6,444 nucleotides of DNA from Gastranaerophilus sp045639085. Its GTDB lineage: Bacteria > Cyanobacteriota > Vampirovibrionia > Gastranaerophilales > Gastranaerophilaceae. Positions 1 to 4,228 of the stretch are shown one piece after another. The stretch's first letter is position 1; the number at the start of each line of letters is the position of its first letter. The notes below the pieces were generated by a model, which searched no databases, was not told the origin of the DNA, and saw only the letters and a list, made by a program, of their open reading frames with translations. Location of the stretch: positions 1 to 6,444 of the forward strand of contig JAZUCM010000041.1 of the NCBI GenBank assembly GCA_045639085.1, given 5' to 3'. The position numbers and the translations under genes are program-made.

Positions 1-45
1 GTTCAACTCCTTGGCTCACAGAACGACATGGCTACGATCCGACTT
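1..45 (-). other. Sequencing adapter carried into the assembly (MGI/BGI DNBSEQ), not genomic
   Basis: Read on the minus strand, bases 45 to 4 match, from memory, the 42-nt DNBSEQ read-through adapter that begins AAGTCGGATCGTAGCC and ends CCAAGGAGTTG. Bases 21-45 correspond to the MGI sequencing-primer region ending CGATCCGACTT. Bases 1-3 would then be the edge of the sample barcode. The orientation fits read-through from a short insert placed at the left end of a contig. Nothing in 1-45 should be annotated as biology: the TTG at 11 that could open a longer pilin reading frame, and the tRNA T-loop-like GTTCAACTCC, both lie in adapter. Genome sequence is taken to start at about 46. Confidence 0.92.
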
Positions 46-61
46 GACCTGTTTTGCCAAA

Positions 62-96
62 ACCTCCGACCCTTGTGAACGCAAGATTACGGAGGT
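62..96 (+). promoter_or_regulatory. Possible hairpin hiding the ribosome binding site of the pilin gene
   Basis: ACCTCCG (62-68) is a perfect complement of CGGAGGT (90-96), which contains the Shine-Dalgarno GGAGG (91-95) placed 5 nt before the ATG at 101. A smaller stem CTTG/CAAG (72-75/82-85) nests inside. An alternative stem GTTTT/AAAAC (51-55/59-63) shares bases 62-63 with the anti-Shine-Dalgarno arm, so the two folds compete. This could make translation of the pilin conditional. No promoter can be seen because the genomic upstream sequence is only about 16 bases before this element. Confidence 0.4.
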
Positions 97-100
97 AAAC

Positions 101-1156
101 ATGACAGAAACAAATTTTAAAAACCATGCGTCATTGCGAGGAACGAACGCAGTGAGTGACGCGGCAACCCAGCTGCGCGAGCAGCCGCTCGCGCAGTCAA
201 CCCGCGTGGCGTTTACGATGGCAGAGATACTACTTTCCCTAACAATCATTGGCGTAGTCGCGGCAATCACCCTGCCATCGCTAATGGCCAATATTAACGA
301 AAGAACTTGGAACACTCAAAGAAAAGCCCTTTATGCCAGAATGTCCCAGGCACTTTCAATCATGCCGCAAATGGGTGGTTATGGTACGGTGACGGAAGAA
401 AGTGGCAGCATTACAGAAGATACCGCCGCAGAGGCATTTTTGACGGAAGGTCTAAGCAAAGTTTTGAAAATTAATAATATTTGCGACAGTGAACACCTTG
501 CAGATTGTGGCGTTCCGACATCTTATACAAACTTGGCGGGAAGTACAATTACCCCTTGGCCAAAAACAATCGGCGCTTGGAATGAGCATTTTGTAAACTT
601 TTCATTCGTTGGTAGTCATTGGAATTCAGACGGTACAGACGCCCACTACTCGTACTCTCAACCAAATACCAAGGCTGCAGCGTTTGAAACACAGAATGGT
701 GAAACAATTGCATTATACTACAATCCGAATTGCCGTGACAGTGCAGGCAACGTGTGGCACTATTCACAGGCAAGGATGTGCGCGAACTTCATATACGATC
801 TAAATGGCAATAAAGGTCCTAATATGGTTGGAAAAGATATCGGTTTTATAACAGCTCTTTACAACAATGATACAAATATTGTGGCTCCAATGCCACTAGC
901 GACGAATGCGGGAACAATGAAACAAGCATTAGCAAGTGCCGCTTGCACAGCTCAAGACAGCGAAAGCAGATTGCCAAACATTGACGAACTTACTTCAATG
1001 TATTACAATAAGAATCTTGTTGGTATCTCGTCCGGTGACTTTTGGTCCGGCTCCGTTGTTTCTGCTAGTTTGGCTTGGGACCAGGATTTCTACGCAGGCC
1101 CTCGCGACCCTGACACGCGGTTCCATTCCTACTCCGTCCGCTGTGTTTGGCGCTAA
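101..1156 (+). CDS. Type IV pilin-like / pseudopilin secreted protein with DUF1566-like C-terminal part
   Basis: 351 aa. The start at 101 is chosen because GGAGG (91-95) precedes it by 5 nt and the longer in-frame extension enters adapter. Residues 1-37 form an unusually long basic/polar leader encoded mostly by a GC-rich repeat. The prepilin peptidase site follows, RVA37|F38TMAE42, with the conserved Glu at +5, then a hydrophobic helix (about 43-61). Such proteins are processed at the inner membrane by PilD-type peptidase and either assemble into pili/pseudopili or are exported by a type II-like system. The rest is extracytoplasmic, with Cys at 128, 136, 211, 227, 282 and 348 that could form disulfides. 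DLNGNKGPN (233-241) is a motif recurrent in these proteins. RLPNIDEL (290-297), DFWSG (313-317), AW (325-326) and SVRCV (345-349) resemble the DUF1566/Fibrobacter-paralogue domain. Substrate and binding role are unknown. The gene stands alone and ends at the terminator at 1285-1318. Confidence 0.87.
   Translation: MTETNFKNHASLRGTNAVSDAATQLREQPLAQSTRVAFTMAEILLSLTIIGVVAAITLPSLMANINERTWNTQRKALYARMSQALSIMPQMGGYGTVTEESGSITEDTAAEAFLTEGLSKVLKINNICDSEHLADCGVPTSYTNLAGSTITPWPKTIGAWNEHFVNFSFVGSHWNSDGTDAHYSYSQPNTKAAAFETQNGETIALYYNPNCRDSAGNVWHYSQARMCANFIYDLNGNKGPNMVGKDIGFITALYNNDTNIVAPMPLATNAGTMKQALASAACTAQDSESRLPNIDELTSMYYNKNLVGISSGDFWSGSVVSASLAWDQDFYAGPRDPDTRFHSYSVRCVWR
128..170 (+). repeat. REP-like interspersed palindromic repeat inside the pilin leader
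   Basis: The stretch reads GCGTCATTGCGAGGAACG, then a variable middle, then GTGACGCGGCAACCC. This is the widespread bacterial interspersed repeat type with a GTCATTGCGAG head and GACG..GCAAYCC tail. GCGTCA (128-133) pairs with TGACGC (157-162), and TTGC (134-137) with GCAA (164-167). Together with the following hairpin the tract is about 68% GC (53 of 78 bases, 128-205), far above its surroundings. It is translated in frame as residues 10-23 of the pilin leader. The family match is from memory of the consensus; the pairings are seen directly. Confidence 0.7.
173..196 (+). repeat. Perfect 10-bp inverted repeat with 4-nt loop, in coding sequence
   Basis: CTGCGCGAGC (173-182) and GCTCGCGCAG (187-196) are exact reverse complements around the loop AGCC. 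Together with the REP-like unit just upstream it probably forms one composite element. It encodes residues 25-32 of the pilin leader. A stem this GC-rich 72 nt after the start codon could slow ribosomes or protect the mRNA, but no T-run follows, so it is not a terminator. Confidence 0.8.
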
Positions 1157-1284
1157 AATACAATCTGATTTTTGTAAGCCAGGTCTGTGTGTGAAAAAAT
1201 TACCCAATTGGCGAATTGTATGAAAAGAATTTTTTGTTTTAAATATAAGCATAATAAATCTTTTTCATACTTCCAGCTATTCTT

Positions 1285-1318
1285 AATTGCCCGAGAAAAT
1301 CTCTGGCAATTTTTTTTT
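1285..1318 (+). terminator. Intrinsic terminator of the pilin gene
   Basis: AATTGCC (1285-1291) pairs with GGCAATT (1305-1311). After one C/T mismatch, GAGA (1293-1296) pairs with TCTC (1300-1303) around an AAA loop. The 3' arm runs into nine T (1310-1318). It lies about 130 nt beyond the pilin stop codon. Confidence 0.85.
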
Positions 1319-1476
1319 GTTGAGATTTTCGAGTGGCGTACCAGGCAGCGAGCCGTTTTGCCGGGTTGACACACCGCGTGTGGCTAATAGGGCAAAAACG
1401 GCGAAGAACTGCTTTGGGGTTCTTTCGAGCCTTTTTTTATCGCCAAATTCGGACTTCACACCTGCTGACGCTATGC
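1319..1476. other. Gene-free GC-rich structured island between pilin and toxin-antitoxin module
   Basis: The 355-nt gap between the pilin stop and the toxin start has two halves. Bases 1157-1284 are plain AT-rich DNA (27% GC counted for 1201-1300) with only a weak CAATT/AATTG hairpin at 1205-1218. Bases 1331-1430 rise to 58% GC and are rich in stems. GCCGTTTTGCC (1352-1362) pairs with GGCAAAAACGGC (1391-1402) apart from one bulged A, and encloses CACAC/GTGTG (1370-1374/1378-1382). TGGCG (1334-1338) can pair with CGCCA (1441-1445). Short frames are open on both strands (1287-1490 + and 1283-1483 -), but neither has a ribosome binding site or a recognisable product. An interspersed repeat, mobile-element remnant or structured RNA fits better than a gene. 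I do not recognise the family. Confidence 0.5.
1404..1438 (+). terminator. Candidate terminator-like hairpin at the end of the GC-rich island
   Basis: AAGAAC (1404-1409) pairs with GTTCTT (1419-1424) over a 9-nt loop. GGC/GCC (1400-1402/1429-1431) can close it, and a run of seven T follows (1432-1438). The internal loop weakens it. It could end a small structured RNA from 1331-1438 or simply insulate the toxin promoter; no promoter for such an RNA is evident. Confidence 0.35.
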
Positions 1477-1505
1477 TTGACAAAAGATAAACTATAGTTT
1501 ATTAT
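1477..1505 (+). promoter_or_regulatory. Promoter of the toxin-antitoxin operon
   Basis: A perfect -35 TTGACA (1477-1482), a 17-nt spacer and -10 TATTAT (1500-1505, five of six consensus bases) predict transcription starting at about 1512, the A of the toxin ATG. The -35 lies in CTTGACAAAAG, a string that recurs exactly at 6366-6376. Confidence 0.75.
1487..1502. promoter_or_regulatory. Perfect 16-bp palindromic operator for autorepression
   Basis: ATAAACTATAGTTTAT (1487-1502) equals its own reverse complement. It fills the spacer between -35 and -10 and overlaps the first three bases of the -10 box. Antitoxins with a helix-turn-helix commonly repress their own operon by binding such a site, so it is the best candidate operator for the gene product of 1829-2134. 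The palindrome is seen directly; its binding partner is inferred. Confidence 0.65.
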
Positions 1506-1511
1506 AGGGGT

Positions 1512-1832
1512 ATGAAAGAAATTAAATTTTATCAACACTTGAATGGCAAAATTCCCGTTATTGATTGGATAGGCTCTTTGGACGTTTCTGTTAGACGTAA
1601 AGTTTATGCGCGTTTGACCAGAATTGTCGAAAATGATAATTTCGGGGATTGCAAGAAATTGAATGCTGACATTTCTGAGTTGCGTTTTAATTTCGGTAGT
1701 GGATACAGGATTTACTATTCTGAAGTTGAAGATATTGTTATCTTGTTATTGAATGCTGGTGATAAAAAATTGCAGAGTAAAGACATTCTCAAGGCTAAAG
1801 AATATTTAGAAATATGGAGGCAAGATAAATGA
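1512..1832 (+). CDS. RelE/HigB-superfamily toxin (Gp49-like, HI1419/COG3657 type)
   Basis: 106 aa, a full-length member of the small addiction-module killer family usually found upstream of an HI1420-type antidote. Toxins of this superfamily typically inhibit translation by cleaving mRNA, often at the ribosome; activity here is inferred from family. Visible marks are the N-terminal strand KEIKFYQHLNG (2-12), a basic helix (RRKVYARLTRI, 28-38), and the core strands SELRFNFGSGYRIYY (55-69) with Arg58 and Arg66. The hallmark tail LLNAGDKKLQSKDILKAK (79-96) follows. The ATG at 1512 coincides with the predicted transcription start. GGGG at 1507-1510 is only 1 nt from the ATG, too close for a normal Shine-Dalgarno, so leaderless translation is likely. 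The TGA stop overlaps the antitoxin ATG (ATGA, 1829-1832), indicating coupled expression. Confidence 0.92.
   Translation: MKEIKFYQHLNGKIPVIDWIGSLDVSVRRKVYARLTRIVENDNFGDCKKLNADISELRFNFGSGYRIYYSEVEDIVILLLNAGDKKLQSKDILKAKEYLEIWRQDK
1816..1820 (+). promoter_or_regulatory. Strong ribosome binding site of the antitoxin
   Basis: GGAGG lies 8 nt before the antitoxin ATG at 1829, inside the last codons of the toxin. The toxin has no comparable site, so this difference should favour antitoxin synthesis from the shared mRNA. Confidence 0.8.
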
Positions 1833-2134
1833 GCAAATATAAAAATTCGGTATCTTTTGAAGATGGTTTTGCCATGGTTTTTGATACCGAGGATAAATTA
1901 AAAGACTATTTAACGTTCGCGTTTGAAGAATATTTGAACGATGGGGATTTTAATGTTTTTTATCGTTCACTTGAACTTGTAATCAAGGCGCGTTATACGA
2001 TGAAAGGTTTTGCTGAAAAAGTTGATTTGAGCCAAATGGGACTTTATAACATCGTTAAGGGCAAAAAAGAACCTAAAATAACTACACTTGCAAAAATTTT
2101 GAAAGAACTTGATTTGACTCTAAAAATTGCTTAA
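1829..2134 (+). CDS. HTH antitoxin of the HI1420 family
   Basis: 101 aa, partner of the toxin just upstream, with which it shares 4 nt. The N-terminal half has the family signature: FD..D.LKDYLTFAFEEYL (18-36), then NDGDFNVFYRSLELVIKA (37-54). The C-terminal half is an Xre/Cro-like helix-turn-helix, with KGFAEKVDLSQMGLYNIVKG (59-78) holding the two helices and EPKITTLAKILKEL (81-94) the following helix. The family neutralises its RelE-like toxin by binding it in the cytoplasm and represses the operon. The 16-bp palindrome in the promoter is the likely target. Length is typical and nothing is missing, so the module looks intact and functional. No convincing terminator follows. The next gene has its own promoter. 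Confidence 0.92.
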   Translation: MSKYKNSVSFEDGFAMVFDTEDKLKDYLTFAFEEYLNDGDFNVFYRSLELVIKARYTMKGFAEKVDLSQMGLYNIVKGKKEPKITTLAKILKELDLTLKIA

Positions 2135-2167
2135 ATTTTCTTCATTAGCACTATTCTAATAAACTTG

Positions 2168-2196
2168 TTGCCTTTTATTTATTTTCCTTATATAAT
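2168..2196 (+). promoter_or_regulatory. Probable promoter of tpiA
   Basis: -35-like TTGCCT (2168-2173, four of six), a 17-nt spacer and a perfect -10 TATAAT (2191-2196). Transcription would start at about 2203, giving a 33-nt leader with AAGGAG (2222-2227), 8 nt before the ATG. A 10-bp palindrome TATTCGAATA (2202-2211) lies right at the predicted start and could be an operator, although it is AT-rich and short. Confidence 0.6.
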
Positions 2197-2235
2197 ATAT
2201 TTATTCGAATATAACTTAAATAAGGAGAATAAATT

Positions 2236-3030
2236 ATGTCAAGAAAACCTATTATTGCAGGTAATTGGAAAATGAATTTGTTGCAAGCTGATGCAAAAGC
2301 TTTGTTTGAAGGCATCAAGTCTTTCTGTCAAGATAAATCTGCGCAAGTTTTGCCTACAATCGTTGTAGCACCTACATTCACATCTTTATCAGTTGTAAAT
2401 TCCGTAAAATGTGATTGCGGTTGCGGTTGCGAAAAAATTTCTGTTGCAGGTCAAAATTGCCACTGGGAAACTTCTGGTGCTTTCACAGGCGAAATTTCTG
2501 TTGAAATGTTGGCTGATGCCGGTTGCTCTTATGTTATCATTGGTCACTCTGAAAGAAGACAATACTTCTCTGAAACTGATGAAATGATTAACAAAAAAGC
2601 AAAATCAATTCTTGCAAAAGGTTTGATTCCTATTATTTGCTGTGGCGAAACTCTTGAACAAAGAGAAGAAGGCATTACGGATTCTTGGATTGCCGGTCAA
2701 ATTAAAGCAGCATTGGAAGGCATTTCTTCTGAAGATGTTGCAAAATCTGTTATTGCTTATGAACCAATTTGGGCGATCGGAACGGGTAAAACTTGTGATT
2801 CTGATGAGGCAAACAGAGTTATTGCGATGATTAGAAACGTTGTTAAAGAAGTCGCAGGTGCGCAAGCCGCTGATGCGATCAGAATTCTTTACGGTGGTTC
2901 TGTTAAACCTTCAACAATCGTTGAGCAAATGTCAAAATCTGATATTGATGGCGCGTTAATCGGTGGCGCAAGCTTGACCGCTGAAAGCTTTAATCAAATT
3001 ATCGAAAATACTATGACTGTTATGGTATAA
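2236..3030 (+). CDS. tpiA: Triose-phosphate isomerase
   Basis: 264 aa cytoplasmic TIM barrel that interconverts dihydroxyacetone phosphate and glyceraldehyde 3-phosphate in glycolysis/gluconeogenesis. All active-site elements are present: substrate-binding Asn10 and Lys12 in GNWKMN, the electrophile His104 in IIGHSERRQ, the base Glu176 in AYEPIWAIGTGK with flexible loop 6 at about 177-185, and the phosphate-binding YGGSVKP (219-225). Length is slightly above the usual 250. Part of the excess is a Cys-rich loop before strand 3, where Cys59, 61, 63 and 65 alternate with Asp/Gly (KCDCGCGCEK), encoded by a TGC-GGT hexamer repeat at 2416-2427. The start is supported by AAGGAG at 2222-2227. The gene is placed between the toxin-antitoxin module and the ribosome/lipid cluster, with its own promoter. 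Confidence 0.98.
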   Translation: MSRKPIIAGNWKMNLLQADAKALFEGIKSFCQDKSAQVLPTIVVAPTFTSLSVVNSVKCDCGCGCEKISVAGQNCHWETSGAFTGEISVEMLADAGCSYVIIGHSERRQYFSETDEMINKKAKSILAKGLIPIICCGETLEQREEGITDSWIAGQIKAALEGISSEDVAKSVIAYEPIWAIGTGKTCDSDEANRVIAMIRNVVKEVAGAQAADAIRILYGGSVKPSTIVEQMSKSDIDGALIGGASLTAESFNQIIENTMTVMV

Positions 3031-3043
3031 GAGTAAGTAGGAA

Positions 3044-3110
3044 ATAAGACGTTAAGGTTAGAGTTATTTTTAATGAACTTATCGCCTTAACGCCTTATAG
3101 CCCTATCGCC
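3044..3110. repeat. Tandem octamer array and long inverted repeat in the tpiA downstream spacer
   Basis: Four adjoining octamers follow the consensus TTATCGCC: TTATCGCC (3079), TTAACGCC (3087), TTATAGCC (3095) and CTATCGCC (3103-3110). In addition, bases 3044-3057 (ATAAGACGTTAAGG) pair with 3085-3098 over 14 positions with a single A/C mismatch, and GAGTT/AACTT (3061-3065/3076-3080) stacks inside with one G-U pair. The hairpin has no T-run, so it is not a standard terminator. Function is unknown. Confidence 0.75.
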
Positions 3111-3130
3111 TAATTTAAAGGAAAAATTTT

Positions 3131-3379
3131 ATGTCCCAACAATTCAATGCACAAAATATTAAAAAAAGACTTTCACTGTTAGTTTTTATTAAAGGCTCAA
3201 CAGCTCCGTTGGTGCTTTATTCTGAAGATACCGCTGCGTTGTATGATGAGTTGAACCAGCTGTTAAGAACTAATCAGGTTGTTTTAGTCGAAAAAGAAAC
3301 AACAGGGCCGCTTAAAAAGGTTTGTTTCTACTCAAATCAAATCGCGGCATTAGCATTACAAGAAGAACAATATGTCTAA
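3131..3379 (+). CDS. Small conserved-looking protein of unknown function
   Basis: 82 aa, not recognised. AAAGGA (3117-3122) sits 8 nt before the ATG, and the 3' end overlaps the next start by 8 nt (3372-3379), both signs of a real gene in an operon. The N-terminus is basic and polar (NIKKRLS), followed by a strand-like LLVFIKGS and PLVLYSED, a helix ALYDELNQLLRT (36-47), then VVLVEKETTGPLKK and a strand/helix end IAALALQ. There is no signal peptide, membrane span or Cys pair (one Cys only), so it is probably a compact cytoplasmic alpha/beta protein. Position directly before the DUF177-rpmF pair suggests a ribosome- or RNA-related role, but this rests on neighbourhood alone. Confidence 0.75.
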   Translation: MSQQFNAQNIKKRLSLLVFIKGSTAPLVLYSEDTAALYDELNQLLRTNQVVLVEKETTGPLKKVCFYSNQIAALALQEEQYV

Positions 3380-3863
3380 GATTATCAGTATTAAAGATTT
3401 AGAAAACACGGAAAGTAAACAGGTAAGCTTGAAGTTCCATGATTATGTCGATGGACTTGAGTTGGCGGCGCCCCTTGATGCGAATTTAGTCGTTAAGTCG
3501 CTTGGCGATTTTGTCGAAATTAAAGGAAATGTTAAGGGAATTGTTAAGCTGGTTTGCGATTTTTGTTTGAAAGATTTTGATTACGAACTTGATTTTGATA
3601 TTGACGAAATGTTCGCAAAAAGCTCGCTATTAGACAGTTACGGCCAGGAAATTGAGCTTAAAGCCGACCAGTTTGTGACTGATTTATGCGGGGAAGATGA
3701 GATTGATATTTGTGACTTATTGTATCAATCTGTAATATTAAATATACCAAATCAAAAAGTTTGTGGTATAAATTGTAATAGGGGAACTTTTCCTTCCGAG
3801 GAAGAAGTTGCAGATCCCCGATTAGAGGTGTTCAAAAACCTCGATATTAACCCGAAAAAATAA
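3372..3863 (+). CDS. yceD: DUF177/YceD family protein (23S rRNA accumulation/50S assembly)
   Basis: 163 aa. The family (E. coli YceD; a plant plastid member is needed for 23S rRNA accumulation) is almost always encoded directly before rpmF, as here, 28 nt upstream. Visible family features are a beta-rich N-terminal half, the first Cys pair CDFC (62-65) at the end of the long strand pair, an acidic middle (DFDIDE, 74-79), the EIDICDLLYQSVILNIPN segment (110-127), and the second Cys pair VCGINC (131 and 135). These four Cys probably bind Zn or hold the fold. Cys106 and Cys114 are extra. No clear Shine-Dalgarno precedes the ATG (only AAGAAGAA at 3360-3367), so translation is probably coupled to the overlapping gene upstream. 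Confidence 0.92.
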   Translation: MSKIISIKDLENTESKQVSLKFHDYVDGLELAAPLDANLVVKSLGDFVEIKGNVKGIVKLVCDFCLKDFDYELDFDIDEMFAKSSLLDSYGQEIELKADQFVTDLCGEDEIDICDLLYQSVILNIPNQKVCGINCNRGTFPSEEEVADPRLEVFKNLDINPKK

Positions 3864-3891
3864 GTAGTAAAAATAAAAAGGAAAAAGAAAA

Positions 3892-4152
3892 ATGGCAGTA
3901 CCAAAGAAAAGAACAGGACATTCCGCACAAGGACACAGAAGATCAAACTGGAAAGCAACAGTTCCGGCAACAACAGTTTGCCCTAATTGTGGTGAAACAG
4001 TTTTAACACACACAGTTTGCACAAGCTGTGGCATGTATAAAGGTCAACAAGTTAGCAAAAAAGGTGCAACAGCTGTTGTTGAAGCTCCTAAGGCTGAAGT
4101 TGTTGAAGAAAAAGTTGAAGAAGTAAAAGAAGAAGCTTCAACTGAGGAATAA
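3892..4152 (+). CDS. rpmF: 50S ribosomal protein bL32, zinc-binding form with acidic tail
   Basis: 86 aa. The N-terminus MAVPKKRTGHSAQGHRRS is the standard bL32 start, and the zinc ribbon is complete: CPNC (30-33) and CTSC (43-46). This is the C+ form, as opposed to the Cys-lacking paralogue some bacteria use in zinc starvation. Usual length is about 57-60 aa. From about residue 56 an additional 30-residue tail of Val, Glu, Lys and Ala follows (VVEEKVEEVKEEAS), low-complexity, acidic and likely helical or disordered. AAAAGGA (3876-3882) gives a good ribosome binding site 9 nt upstream. It lies within the yceD-rpmF-plsX-fabH cluster. Confidence 0.98.
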   Translation: MAVPKKRTGHSAQGHRRSNWKATVPATTVCPNCGETVLTHTVCTSCGMYKGQQVSKKGATAVVEAPKAEVVEEKVEEVKEEASTEE

Positions 4153-4165
4153 TTTATATATTGTA

Positions 4166-4190
4166 GCGCAAAGGGTTATCCCCTTTGCGC
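4166..4190. other. Perfect hairpin between rpmF and plsX, without T-run
   Basis: GCGCAAAGGG (4166-4175) and CCCTTTGCGC (4181-4190) are exact complements around TTATC. The bases that follow (CCCACTAATATC) lack the T-run of an intrinsic terminator, and on the other strand only ACAATATATA follows. A processing site, 3'-end stabiliser for rpmF mRNA, or partial attenuator that lowers plsX relative to rpmF are all possible. The stem is certain; its role is not. Confidence 0.6.
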
Positions 4191-4228
4191 CCCACTAATA
4201 TCAAATAAAAATTTGTTGAGAGGGAAAG

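Noticed and set aside
1..20. End of a tRNA gene (GTTCAACTCC resembles a T-loop)
   Set aside because: The bases match adapter, and no CCA end or acceptor partner can be shown.
11..100. N-terminal extension of the pilin gene from a TTG at 11
   Set aside because: The added codons start inside adapter sequence, and a Shine-Dalgarno supports the ATG at 101.
1205..1218. Hairpin CAATT/AATTG as a first pilin terminator
   Set aside because: Five weak pairs with no adjacent T-run; the terminator at 1285-1318 is clearly better.
1283..1490. Two overlapping short genes, one on each strand
   Set aside because: No ribosome binding site, no recognisable family, and the frames cross a terminator and hairpins; both strands being open is explained better by a GC-rich repeat.
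2144..2160. Terminator for the toxin-antitoxin operon (ATTAG/CTAAT)
   Set aside because: Only five mostly A-T pairs and no T-run directly after the stem.
3079..3110. CRISPR-like array
   Set aside because: Octamers adjoin without spacers and are far too short; this is a simple tandem repeat.
4166..4190. Intrinsic terminator after rpmF
   Set aside because: The stem is strong, but no T-run follows on either strand.
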